A stretch of DNA of 64,000 nucleotides, from contig CAZNPH010000004.1 of NCBI GenBank assembly GCA_964574985.1, positions 1-64,000 of the forward strand, in the 5' to 3' direction. The stretch comes from CAZNPH01 sp964574985. GTDB taxonomy: Bacteria; Bacteroidota; Bacteroidia; Bacteroidales; SM23-62. Shown here one piece after another: positions 26,906 through 36,009 of the stretch. Within the stretch, counting starts at the first letter, position 1; every line of letters starts with the position of its first letter. The position numbers and the translations under genes are program-made. The notes under the pieces were generated by a model. It saw only the letters and a list, made by a program, of their open reading frames with translations. It did not search any database and was not told where the DNA came from.

Positions 26906-28246
26906 TTACATTTTCCCGGGGGGCATTTGCATTCCACCCATCAGGCCGGTGGGTTTTTTCCCTTTCTGGACCATGCGCATCATTTTCCGTATCTCATTGA
27001 ATTGCATGACCAGCTGATTGACTTGCTGTATGGAAGTTCCGCTGCCGCCGGCAATCCTTTTTCTCCGGCTTCCGTTCAAAACTGCCGGATTCTCGCGTTC
27101 TTCAGCGGTCATGGACCGGATGATGGCTTCCGTTCCGCGGAATGCATCATCATCAATGTCCATATTGCGTATGGCCTTCCCCACGCCGGGGATCATTCCG
27201 GCCAGGTCCTTCACGTTCCCCATTTTTTTGATCTGCTGCACCTGCGACAAAAAATCATTGAAATTAAACTGATTGCGTGAAATCTTTTTCTGTATTTTCC
27301 GTGCTTCTTCCGCATTGAATTCTTCTTGTGCCTTTTCAACCAGTGAAACAATGTCTCCCATTCCCAGAATCCTGTCGGCCATGCGTTCCGGATAAAAAAC
27401 ATCCAGTGCGTCAAGTTTTTCGCCTGTTCCGACAAATTTGACAGGTTTATGCACTTCTTCACGGATGGATAGTGCGGCACCGCCCCGGGTGTCCCCGTCA
27501 AGCTTGGTAAGCACCACTCCGTTAAAATCAAGCCTGTTGTTGAATTCCCTGGCCGTATTTACGGCATCCTGGCCGGTCATTGCATCCACTACGAACAATG
27601 TCTCATGCGGATCAATGGCCTTTTGGATGGATGATATTTCATCCATCATCTGTTCATCGATGGCCAGTCTGCCGGCCGTATCGATGACCACAGCGGAATA
27701 TCCTTCCTTTTTTGCTTTTCTGATGGCGTTTTTGGATATTTTGACCGGATCCTGGTTGCCTTCTTCGGTATGAACAGGCACGTCAATCTGTTCACCGAGC
27801 ACCATCAATTGTTCAATGGCCGCGGGACGATATACATCGCCGGCCACCAGCAGCGGATTCTTTCCCTTTTTCTTTCTCAGGTGCAAAGCCAGTTTCCCGG
27901 CGAATGTTGTTTTTCCGGATCCCTGGAGTCCGGATACCAGGATCACCGAAGGATTGGGTTTGGTGTTGATCTCCTCGCTTGCTCCCCCCATCAGGGAGAC
28001 GAGTTCATCGTGTACGATCTTCACCATCATCTGCCCGGGCTTTACGCTGGTCAGTATCTTTTGCCCCAATGCTTTTTCTTTTACGCGGTCGGTAAAATTT
28101 TTGGCTATCTTGTAGTTTACATCCGCGTCCAGCAGGGCTCTTCTGACGTCCTTGAGGGTTTCAGCGACATTCACACCGGTGATCATTCCCTCTCCTTTCA
28201 GCAACTTGAATGACCGTTCCAGCCGATCTGTAAGGTTCTCAAACAT
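26906..28246 (-). CDS. ffh: Signal recognition particle protein Ffh
   Basis: The SRP GTPase that binds signal sequences emerging from the ribosome and delivers them to FtsY and the translocon. It has an N domain (about 1-90), a G domain with the P-loop LQGSGKTT, DTAGR and TKLDGDTRGGAAL, and a methionine-rich M domain from about 300 with a GKKPTGLMGG-type tail ending GGMQMPPGKM. Length 446 aa. The gene has its own plausible promoter in the gap behind argS. Confidence 0.96.
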   Translation of the reverse strand: MFENLTDRLERSFKLLKGEGMITGVNVAETLKDVRRALLDADVNYKIAKNFTDRVKEKALGQKILTSVKPGQMMVKIVHDELVSLMGGASEEINTKPNPSVILVSGLQGSGKTTFAGKLALHLRKKKGKNPLLVAGDVYRPAAIEQLMVLGEQIDVPVHTEEGNQDPVKISKNAIRKAKKEGYSAVVIDTAGRLAIDEQMMDEISSIQKAIDPHETLFVVDAMTGQDAVNTAREFNNRLDFNGVVLTKLDGDTRGGAALSIREEVHKPVKFVGTGEKLDALDVFYPERMADRILGMGDIVSLVEKAQEEFNAEEARKIQKKISRNQFNFNDFLSQVQQIKKMGNVKDLAGMIPGVGKAIRNMDIDDDAFRGTEAIIRSMTAEERENPAVLNGSRRKRIAGGSGTSIQQVNQLVMQFNEIRKMMRMVQKGKKPTGLMGGMQMPPGKM

Positions 28247-28265
28247 AATTCCGGTTTTTCGAGGA

Positions 28266-28297
28266 CAAAAATAACGAAAATACAGCGATTTCCTAAA
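28266..28297 (-). promoter_or_regulatory. Candidate ffh-folD promoter
   Basis: On the minus strand TATTTTTG (28273-28266) matches the -7 consensus TAnnTTTG, and TTTA (28297-28294), 20 nt upstream, is one base from the -33 TTTG. It lies between argS and ffh. Confidence 0.5.
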
Positions 28298-28300
28298 GCG

Positions 28301-30097
28301 CTACATTCTTTCCGGTACTTCGATTCCAAGCCATTGCATCCCGGTTTTGACGGTTTCCCCGGTGGCCCAGGTCAATTTGAGTCTGAGCAATTTTTTGGTT
28401 TCTTCTTCGGCTTTGAGTATGGAATAATCATGATAGAACTGATTGTATTCCTTTGCCAGGATATATAAATAATTTGCAAGCAGGGAGGGATTCAGCGATT
28501 CTCCTGACTGGATCAGGGATTCAGACAATCTTGACAGCAGTTTGATCAACTCCCTTTCCTTGTCATTCAATGTGGTATCCGGAGGGATGGTTTCCAGAAG
28601 CCTGACATTCCCGGCTTTACGCGAAACCGAACGTACGCGTGCATACGTATACTGTATAAAAGGCCCCGTGTTCCCGTTGAAGTCAATCGATTCACCCGGA
28701 TCGAATACCATGTTTTTCCGCGGATCCACCTTCAGAATAAAATATTTAAGCGCTCCGAGCCCAATGATCCGAACCGTATTTTCCCGTTCCCCTGTTGAAT
28801 ATCCATCAAGTTTGCCAAGTTCAAATGACATTTGCCGGGCCGTTTCATTCATTTCAAATATGATGTCGTCGGCATCAACAACCGTACCCTCCCTGGATTT
28901 CATCTTGCCTTCGGGAAGCTCCACCATCCCATAGGATAAATGGTAAAGGTGATCGGCAAAGTCAAATCCGAGTTTTTTCAGTACAATCTTAAGTGCCTGG
29001 AAATGATAATTTTGTTCATTGCCTACAACATATATATGTTCGCCCAGATTGTATTCATCAAAACGCTGTTTAGCGGTTCCGACATCCTGGGTCATGTATA
29101 CCGAAGTCCCGTCCGCACGAAGCAACAACTTATGATCGAGTCCGTCCCCGCTGAGATCCGCCCATATGGATCCGTTCTCTTTCTGGTACAGGACCCCTTT
29201 CCTCAATCCTTCCATAATGATTTGCTTCCCGAGTTTGTAGGTTTCCGACTCATGATATATCCTGTCGAATTCAATCCCCAGATCATCATATGTCCGGTTG
29301 AAACCCTCATAAACCCAACCGTTCATTTTATTCCAGAGTTTGATTACGTGATCATCACCGGCTTCCCATTTTCTGAGCAGTTCCTGTGCTTCCAGGATCA
29401 GGGGAGCATTTTTTTCGGCTTCTTGCCGGGAAGTTCCCTTTGCCATCATTTCCCTGACTTGTTTTCTGTATTCCTGTTCAAACTTCACATAATAATCACC
29501 CACCAGGTGGTCTCCTTTTTTGCCCGTCGACCCGGGGGTTTCTCCATTTCCCCATTTTTCCCAGGCGAGCATGGACTTGCTTATGTGTATCCCCCGGTCA
29601 TTTACCAGGTTTGCCCTGATCACCCGGTGCCCGACCGCGGTCAGGATACGGGAAAGTGAATATCCGATCAGGTTGTTCCGGATATGTCCCAAATGAAGCG
29701 GTTTATTGGTATTCGGCGAAGAGAATTCGATCATGATCTTTTTCTTTTCCCCCGGAGCCATTTCACCGCGCATCAATCCCGGGCCCTCCCGGACAATTGA
29801 ATCAAGCATCATCAGCCAGAAGGAATCATCCATGATCAGGTTGAGGAATCCTTTGACCACGTTGTATTTTTTGATCTCCCGGCAATGATCCAACAGCATT
29901 CTCCCGATCTCTTCTCCTGCATCACCGGCTGGTTTGCCGATCTTTCCCAGCAGTGGAAAAACAACAATGGTCAGGTCCCCTTCAAATTCTTTCCGGGTCT
30001 TCTGTATCTGTACATCCCCGTATTTCAATGTACAACCGTATGTTTTGCTGAGATGGCCGGCAACCAGTTCGCTGATTTTTTGTTCTATGCTGCTCAT
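28301..30097 (-). CDS. argS: Arginyl-tRNA synthetase
   Basis: A class I aminoacyl-tRNA synthetase of 598 aa. It has the N-terminal additional domain (about 1-100), the HIGH-type motif in NKPLHLGHIRNN (near 140), a KMSKS-like motif in EGKMKSREGT (near 395), and the anticodon-binding helical domain with the family-typical ending TGMQWLGIEVPERM. It is the usual ArgRS length. It lies 38 bp after the glycosyltransferase gene. Confidence 0.97.
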   Translation of the reverse strand: MSSIEQKISELVAGHLSKTYGCTLKYGDVQIQKTRKEFEGDLTIVVFPLLGKIGKPAGDAGEEIGRMLLDHCREIKKYNVVKGFLNLIMDDSFWLMMLDSIVREGPGLMRGEMAPGEKKKIMIEFSSPNTNKPLHLGHIRNNLIGYSLSRILTAVGHRVIRANLVNDRGIHISKSMLAWEKWGNGETPGSTGKKGDHLVGDYYVKFEQEYRKQVREMMAKGTSRQEAEKNAPLILEAQELLRKWEAGDDHVIKLWNKMNGWVYEGFNRTYDDLGIEFDRIYHESETYKLGKQIIMEGLRKGVLYQKENGSIWADLSGDGLDHKLLLRADGTSVYMTQDVGTAKQRFDEYNLGEHIYVVGNEQNYHFQALKIVLKKLGFDFADHLYHLSYGMVELPEGKMKSREGTVVDADDIIFEMNETARQMSFELGKLDGYSTGERENTVRIIGLGALKYFILKVDPRKNMVFDPGESIDFNGNTGPFIQYTYARVRSVSRKAGNVRLLETIPPDTTLNDKERELIKLLSRLSESLIQSGESLNPSLLANYLYILAKEYNQFYHDYSILKAEEETKKLLRLKLTWATGETVKTGMQWLGIEVPERM

Positions 30098-30135
30098 TTG
30101 TTGATATTGAAATGCAAAGAAAACAAATTATGTGC

Positions 30136-31026
30136 TTATCTCAATGCATTCAGGTAACCGAGTTTGTACAGATCCAGCAGAAAAAGCGAAGGGGCCTTTC
30201 CAAGCAAGTTGTCAAGCAGGTTTCCTCTCACTGTATTGAATAATGATTGAACAAAACCCGACAGTCCCAGGGACCTGATCCGGTGCAGTGCATGTATGAT
30301 CCTGATCCCGTGGCCCTGATCCGGAATATGACCTTCCTGCAACAGGGCAAACAGATTTTCCAGGCCCTGTTCGGTTTTGCTGAGGAAAACCCGTGCTGTT
30401 TCCAGTCCGCCATGCAACAAGGGATTGTCTGTGTGTATAAGGGATATGCCTTTTCCCTTCAGGGCGAGTCCGAATAAGGTATCTTCATGCCCGTACTTCA
30501 ACAATCGCTCGTTGAAACGGACTGCTTCGAAAACCTGTTTTTCAATCAGGAAATTGAATGTGGAAAAGGCCTGGTATGGTTTTTTTTCACGCTCATGGGC
30601 CGGAACCGCCTCCCGTTTTTTTCCGTACTGCCATCGCAAAAAAAGATCACGGTTTTCAGGAGGTTCCTGGGTGTACATGACACCTCCGCATATGACCTGG
30701 CAGGTCCCGGCCAGATCCAGGTATCTTTCCAGAAAACCGGGATGTATGACCTGTGCATCCCCGTCTGCGAACAGGCAATGAGGATATTTTGCCTCATTTG
30801 CCAACCGGTTCCGGGTCGCAGCCCTGCCTATGCTTACCGGTGAATGACAGTATACCGTGAAAGGAAGGCTGGTCATCTCCCGGTTCTTTTGGTGGAAAAC
30901 CGGGTCCGATCCGTCATCCCTGATCCGGATCTCATATTCAACCCCCAGCCGGGCAGCCTGCTGTTGTAAACTGCCTGCCAGGGGCCTGGCATCGAAGTTC
31001 ATGACCGGAACCAATATGGAGATCAT
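30136..31026 (-). CDS. Family 2 glycosyltransferase
   Basis: This 296-aa protein has a GT-A fold: ISILVPVMNFD start, EIRIRDDGSD near 35, SIGRAATRNRLA near 70 and the DxD-type metal site FADGDAQV near 90. A second acidic block, YGHEDTLFGL, lies near 205. Proteins of this type transfer a sugar from a nucleotide-sugar donor; acceptor and sugar are unknown. There is no signal peptide. The gene starts 6 bp after the ABC-transporter ATPase gene, which makes it part of the cobalamin-riboswitch operon, an unexpected position. Confidence 0.8.
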   Translation of the reverse strand: MISILVPVMNFDARPLAGSLQQQAARLGVEYEIRIRDDGSDPVFHQKNREMTSLPFTVYCHSPVSIGRAATRNRLANEAKYPHCLFADGDAQVIHPGFLERYLDLAGTCQVICGGVMYTQEPPENRDLFLRWQYGKKREAVPAHEREKKPYQAFSTFNFLIEKQVFEAVRFNERLLKYGHEDTLFGLALKGKGISLIHTDNPLLHGGLETARVFLSKTEQGLENLFALLQEGHIPDQGHGIRIIHALHRIRSLGLSGFVQSLFNTVRGNLLDNLLGKAPSLFLLDLYKLGYLNALR

Positions 31027-31032
31027 GGTTTA

Positions 31033-32028
31033 TTACAATCTTTTTCTGATCTGCAAAGTTAGGGCGTATATGGAATCACAACTCAGTCTGTGACTTTTTT
31101 CTGAAAGGATCCATTTGATCCGTTTACCCTTCCCGGCAATCCTGACAGACATATCCCCTCCCCTTTCCACTACTTCCAGCCCCAGGCGTTGCAGGGATTT
31201 TTTTGTCCAGACTTCCACCGCATCTCCTTTTCCCCGGAGGGAAATGCTGCAATTGATCCGTCTTGCATACTGAATATGTCCGGTGGCCGGATCAAAGTCC
31301 ATGGCAGATCCGGAAAACAATGCTGCCAATTTTTTTCCGATAGCCAGGTCTTCCGGGGCCCCGTCCACGATTTCTTTCTGACGGATCAGCCACAGGCGGT
31401 CGGCTTCCTGCAAGGATATCTGCAGGTCATGGGTTGAAAAAATAATGGTTTTGGATTGCCTGCAGGCCAGATCATTCAACAGCCTGACAATTTCATATCT
31501 TCCCGGAAGATCCAGGAAAGCAGTGGGTTCATCCAGTATGATCACCCCGGTATCCTGGGCCAGTGTTCTGGCGATCATGGCCCTTTGCCTCTGACCATCG
31601 CTGATCTCCAGAACGCTTTCATGCCGCATCGATTCGAGTCCGGTTAAACGGATGGCCTGTTCGACCATGTCACGATCGGTTTTGTGCAGTGATCCGAACC
31701 AACCGGTATAAGGAGCTCTGCCAAGGGATACCAGATCCTCAACACGCATATGGACCGGCTTAACAACCTCGGTGGATACAAAGCTTACTTCCCGGGCCAG
31801 CCGGGATGTTTTCATCCGGCTCAAAATGTCACCGTTCAGATAAACCGTCCCTGAAAGCGGCTTGTGGAGTCCGGCCAGGGTCCTCAACAAAGTGCTTTTG
31901 CCCGAACCGTTCTTTCCGATGACAGCAAGCAACTCTCCTTTCCGGATGAACGCGTTGATGTCCTGTAAAAGCTCCAGTTTCTTTTTCCCTGTTTTATAAC
32001 CGATTTTCAGTTTTTTCAGTTCGATCAT
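31033..32028 (-). CDS. btuD: ABC transporter ATPase, cobalamin/siderophore type
   Basis: A nucleotide-binding subunit of the FecE/BtuD class. Walker A is GKNGSGKST (about 37-45), the signature region is EISDGQRQRAMIARTL (LSGGQ variant ISDGQ), Walker B is VIILDEPTAFLD and the switch histidine is in FSTHD. At 331 aa it exceeds the usual 250-270: a C-terminal tail of about 80 residues, starting near residue 255, is not part of the ATPase core. It lies 27 bp after the permease gene. The substrate is inferred to be a corrinoid because of the riboswitch. Confidence 0.85.
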   Translation of the reverse strand: MIELKKLKIGYKTGKKKLELLQDINAFIRKGELLAVIGKNGSGKSTLLRTLAGLHKPLSGTVYLNGDILSRMKTSRLAREVSFVSTEVVKPVHMRVEDLVSLGRAPYTGWFGSLHKTDRDMVEQAIRLTGLESMRHESVLEISDGQRQRAMIARTLAQDTGVIILDEPTAFLDLPGRYEIVRLLNDLACRQSKTIIFSTHDLQISLQEADRLWLIRQKEIVDGAPEDLAIGKKLAALFSGSAMDFDPATGHIQYARRINCSISLRGKGDAVEVWTKKSLQRLGLEVVERGGDMSVRIAGKGKRIKWILSEKSHRLSCDSIYALTLQIRKRL

Positions 32029-32055
32029 TTCGTTGTTACGTATCTTCGGTACATA

Positions 32056-33099
32056 TCATGCCGTGAATGACGATATCCGGTGCCGCCTGAGTATGATCCA
32101 TACCACCACGGGGATCCCGATCAAGGCGGTGACGGAATTCACCGGCAACACTATTTCATGGCCGGGCAGCCGGGATATTATATCGCTCAGTGACATGATC
32201 ACAGAACCAATCAGGATGGTTCCGGGAAGCAGCTTTCTGTGGTCGGTGGTTCCGAAAAGCAACCGGGCGATGTGGGGAACGGCGATTCCGATAAAGCCGA
32301 TCGGGCCGCAAAAAGCGGTTACACTGCCGGCAAGCAGACTCGTGCTGATAAAGATCAGGATCCTTGTCCACAGGATATTGATTCCCAGTGTACGTGCATA
32401 TTCCTCCCCCAGCAGCAGGGTATTCAGCATTTTGACCAAAAAAACACTGATGGTCAATCCTGCCGCCACGCCTGTGGATAAAACGGTCAATTGTGAGCGG
32501 GTTACCGATCCGAGGCTTCCCATGGTCCATACCACAAAGCTTTTCAACATGGAAGCTTCGCTGAAATATTGTAAAATGCTGACGATGGCCAGGGTAATAC
32601 TGCCGAAGAGTATCCCCAAAATCAGTATGGTCATGATGTCCCTGACCCTGAACGAAACCACCAGGATCAGCATCAGTACGGCTCCGGAGCCCAGCCATGC
32701 CGCCCAGGCAACCGGCCAGTTGCCTGCGAGATGATCCCCTGTTGCATGATGAACCGGATAAAATCCGAGCAGGAGAATGGCTACACCCAGACTGGCTCCT
32801 GAACTGATGCCCAGCACATAAGGACCGGCCAGCGGATTTCTGAAAACGGTCTGCATCTGGAGTCCGCTCACCGAGAGGGCCATTCCTGCCAGTATGGCGG
32901 TCAATGCCTTGGGCAGTCGGAATTCACGAACGATGGATGCCCATTCAGGGCGGGTTGACCCGGGTTCGAAAAGTGCATGCATGATCTCTGCGGGCGGTAT
33001 CCGAACCGATCCGGAAAAAAGATCTGCCAGGAAAAAACAAACCGCCAGCAACAAGAGGATGAACAGGCAAACGGTGCTCCGGTTGGACTTTTTGCGCAT
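32056..33099 (-). CDS. btuC: ABC transporter permease, cobalamin/siderophore type
   Basis: A FecCD/BtuC-type permease of 347 aa with about ten helices. Diagnostic blocks are FRLPKALTAILAGMALSVSGLQMQ near the N-terminus, NPLAGPYVLGISSGASLGVA, and FCGPIGFIGIAVPHIARLLFG, which includes the cytoplasmic coupling helix. It lies 1 bp behind the binding-protein gene. The B12 assignment comes from the upstream riboswitch; the protein sequence alone does not separate B12 from siderophore or haem transporters. Confidence 0.88.
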   Translation of the reverse strand: MRKKSNRSTVCLFILLLLAVCFFLADLFSGSVRIPPAEIMHALFEPGSTRPEWASIVREFRLPKALTAILAGMALSVSGLQMQTVFRNPLAGPYVLGISSGASLGVAILLLGFYPVHHATGDHLAGNWPVAWAAWLGSGAVLMLILVVSFRVRDIMTILILGILFGSITLAIVSILQYFSEASMLKSFVVWTMGSLGSVTRSQLTVLSTGVAAGLTISVFLVKMLNTLLLGEEYARTLGINILWTRILIFISTSLLAGSVTAFCGPIGFIGIAVPHIARLLFGTTDHRKLLPGTILIGSVIMSLSDIISRLPGHEIVLPVNSVTALIGIPVVVWIILRRHRISSFTA

Positions 33100-33100
33100 A

Positions 33101-34303
33101 TCAGGGCAGTTTTCTATAATATATCAGCCGGTGGCCGGGCAACAGATGAGGATGAAATATCCTGATGAGGTCCTTCAGGATCAGGTCCGGATTGACCGGA
33201 CCCGATTCCCAGTAATCATTTCCTCCATCCACCGAAGCTCTGCGGTCGTTGTTGAACAGGGATCCGTTTTTGAAAGCTCTGAAAAGACCCAGCCGGGGAT
33301 CAACCGCCAGGATATCCGCCGGGGTCCGGGCAGCTCCCGTATTGATCCAGATATCGGCTTCCGATGCCCGGTCATAGACCGATTCGATATCCAGGGGGAT
33401 GGCTTCCCGGGAAGGGTTGCCCGACCATGTCCATATCCCGCCGGCATCCATGATCAACCGGGCTGCATAGGTGTTTCCTCCGGGAACCCACCAGGTGTCC
33501 TTCCATGGAAGTCCGCTCAGCACAACCGGCTTCTCCCTGACATTTTCTGTCATTTCCTTCATTGACCGGTAACGGTCAGCAATGCAACGGAATGTATCCC
33601 TTGCCATTTCGTCCTCGTTGAAAAAAGCACCAATAAACCGGATCCATTCCGCTTTTCCGAGGGGATGCATTTCAAGATATTCCGCGTTCAGGACCACCGG
33701 AATATCCAGACTTCCCAGTTTGCTGAGCATGGAAGCCACTTCGTTGCTGATGCCATAGGAGACAACCACATCCGGTTCCAGGACCATGATCCGTTCATAA
33801 TTCAGGTTCCGGCCGGTTCCCACATCCATGATCTTACCACGGTCGATCATTTTCCTGATCTCCGGGTTACTGATCCGTTCCGATCCCGAAACACCGGCAA
33901 TGCTGCCGGTTTGGCCCAGCTTGCCGATCATGGCAAGATGAGTGGTGGAAAGACACACCATCTTTTTGACCGGTGTTTTAATAAACGGCAAATGAAGCAG
34001 GGAATCCGGTATCCCGGTCGATTCTTTCCCGAGCAGGTAGGAACAGGTTACCTGCCGGGCATTTTGCCAGGGATCATAGACCTTTACCAACTTGTGCCGG
34101 CCGAGGTTCATGATGTCAAAACCCCGGGCGAACTGCAATTCCACATGATCTTTCACCGGCGGACCGGTTTCCTGGCGATCCGTGCCGGATGGATTGTCAG
34201 GTGTGCAACCTGACAGCAACAAGGGGAACAGAATACCCAGACATATGCATTCGTCAAAAGAAAAGCTCATCCGTAAATATTCATAGTAAGTAAATACAGG
34301 CAT
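33101..34303 (-). CDS. btuF: Substrate-binding lipoprotein, BtuF type
   Basis: This protein of about 400 aa is the periplasmic or inner-membrane-anchored binding component. The lipobox LLLSGC lies at about residues 28-33, and the two-lobed class III fold is marked by VCLSTTHLAMIGKLG, LEPDVVVSYG and SEADIWINTGAARTP. The ATG at 34303 shares one base with the upstream protease stop (TGATG), which implies translational coupling. An ATG at 34270 (MSFSFDEC) is the alternative and would give a shorter signal peptide. Substrate inferred as cobalamin. Confidence 0.85.
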   Translation of the reverse strand: MPVFTYYEYLRMSFSFDECICLGILFPLLLSGCTPDNPSGTDRQETGPPVKDHVELQFARGFDIMNLGRHKLVKVYDPWQNARQVTCSYLLGKESTGIPDSLLHLPFIKTPVKKMVCLSTTHLAMIGKLGQTGSIAGVSGSERISNPEIRKMIDRGKIMDVGTGRNLNYERIMVLEPDVVVSYGISNEVASMLSKLGSLDIPVVLNAEYLEMHPLGKAEWIRFIGAFFNEDEMARDTFRCIADRYRSMKEMTENVREKPVVLSGLPWKDTWWVPGGNTYAARLIMDAGGIWTWSGNPSREAIPLDIESVYDRASEADIWINTGAARTPADILAVDPRLGLFRAFKNGSLFNNDRRASVDGGNDYWESGPVNPDLILKDLIRIFHPHLLPGHRLIYYRKLP

Positions 34304-35970
34304 CAATTGACGATCAGCAATTTGTGCCTGAAAGACAATTCATGGCACCGGATCACCAGGATATATGCACCGGGTCCGGGTTGCTGCATATCAAGTTTGA
34401 ATTTTCCGTTGGAATTCACTTCATCATGGATCAGCAATATGCCGTTCAGTGAAAAAACCTGAACCTCAATCCTTCCCGGACAGATACTGCCCGGATCGAT
34501 CATGACCATTCCCGTGGAAGGATTCGGATATACACTGATCGCATGATTATCCGGGAATTTTTCAGGTACATTCCCAGGATAGGGGTCCATGCCGTCCAGG
34601 GAGATTGCATCTGTGCCCAGGGGGTCAAGCCAATATTTAAGCTGTTTGGTCTGCCCCTCAAAATAATCCCAGCAATGATCAATCCTGGTAAAGTAATCGT
34701 CCATGCTGTTTCCGCAAAAAGCTTCCCCTCCGGTCAGGTCTCCCACGACCCTTTGCATCGGATCGAACAACGGAGCGCCCGATGATCCTCCTTCGGTGGT
34801 TCCGCGATCCCACCGGAGAATCCTCCAATGGGAATAAAGCACATATTCAGGATAATAATTGTCCGTATGATACGAGACATCGGGAGGGTCGTTATCCAGG
34901 GATATCTTTTTCACATCTCCCCTGGGATGGTGGATACAAACGGTGTGGTCCGGAGGAGCCGCCCCCCGGTTCCATCCGGCATAATAAGGCTTGTATTCAC
35001 CGGGAGGGGCCACACTCAGTTCCAGCAGGCTAAAATCGAGGCTGTCTGCCGTAGCGAGAATGGAAGCCCCTGATATGGATTGGGTTGTATCTCCGTCGGG
35101 TCCGTCACAGGAAGGACTTTCATAATTGAAGTAAAAGACCGCTGCATTGGCCTGTGATTCCCGGGCGATGCAATGGCTCGCCGTATACAGGTACGGTGAT
35201 CCATCGAGGGCGGTGTTGTTGATCAGTGTTCCCGAACAGAATCGCTGTGTTCCATGGTCGGGATATATGTAACTGCAAACAGAGCGTTTGACCGTTTGCC
35301 ATCCCTGCCCTTCTTCGCAATTGATATCTATTTCACAGGTGTCGGAAGTTCCAAAAGCATCGGGATGGGTGGCCTTCCGGGAAAATATATCCACAGTGGC
35401 ATGGGCTGCCTGGCCTACGGATAATTCACCCGCATCGGGCAACCCGAGGGGGAGTTCATACTGCAGGATCACTTCGTCACCGGGGATATGTGAAACGGCC
35501 AGGATCCCGGAAGGTTTGTTATTCCTTTCGGTAAAGGCTCCCAGGATGTGTCTTTTGAGTGGATCATAAAGAAAAAGCCTTGCTCCGCAGGGAATCCGGA
35601 ACTTGTCAAAAATAATCCCTATGGAACGGGCGTTATCCGATCTGATTCTCAGCAACCACACTCTCCATCCTGCATCCGTAGTGATCCAGCAGCCTGCATT
35701 CTCCATGTCCAGGGCGACAGCATACAAATCAGCAAAGGGATAACCCCCGATGCCTCCGGAAGATTTTATTCTCCTGCGTTCCTGGCGGTTTTCCGGATGA
35801 CGCCATACGCGGTATAGAGGAATGTCCCCGGTAGCCGGCCGGTCAATTTGCATGGGTTTTCCTCCCCGGCTGATCTGGGCATCAACCGCTCCTGGCTGTA
35901 TAAACCAGAATAACAGCACGGATACCAGGGAACGTGCAGCACAACTCATCAAAAAGGAATTTCGGATCAA
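34303..35970 (-). CDS. T9SS-secreted trypsin-fold serine protease
   Basis: A 555-aa secreted protein with a signal peptide (about 1-32), a beta-rich prodomain (about 33-205) and a chymotrypsin-fold peptidase domain with a full catalytic triad: H266 (YTASHC), D312 (SLDFSLLEL) and S397 (GGSSGAP). Cysteines around the catalytic His and Ser suggest disulfides. The C-terminal about 80 residues (ISVYPNPSTG start, near 478) are a T9SS type A sorting domain, so the protein should be exported through the type IX machine. The layout recalls lysyl-endopeptidase-like enzymes, but specificity cannot be read with confidence. It lies 39 bp after the DUF4465 gene and overlaps btuF. Confidence 0.88.
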   Translation of the reverse strand: MIRNSFLMSCAARSLVSVLLFWFIQPGAVDAQISRGGKPMQIDRPATGDIPLYRVWRHPENRQERRRIKSSGGIGGYPFADLYAVALDMENAGCWITTDAGWRVWLLRIRSDNARSIGIIFDKFRIPCGARLFLYDPLKRHILGAFTERNNKPSGILAVSHIPGDEVILQYELPLGLPDAGELSVGQAAHATVDIFSRKATHPDAFGTSDTCEIDINCEEGQGWQTVKRSVCSYIYPDHGTQRFCSGTLINNTALDGSPYLYTASHCIARESQANAAVFYFNYESPSCDGPDGDTTQSISGASILATADSLDFSLLELSVAPPGEYKPYYAGWNRGAAPPDHTVCIHHPRGDVKKISLDNDPPDVSYHTDNYYPEYVLYSHWRILRWDRGTTEGGSSGAPLFDPMQRVVGDLTGGEAFCGNSMDDYFTRIDHCWDYFEGQTKQLKYWLDPLGTDAISLDGMDPYPGNVPEKFPDNHAISVYPNPSTGMVMIDPGSICPGRIEVQVFSLNGILLIHDEVNSNGKFKLDMQQPGPGAYILVIRCHELSFRHKLLIVN

Positions 35971-36009
35971 ATGTACAAGCTTTGCAGCAATTTCCCCTGG
36001 AAAAGGCCT

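Noticed and set aside
32471..32480. TGTGGATAA-like DnaA box
   Set aside because: A single match inside the btuC coding region, far from dnaA, with no neighbouring boxes.
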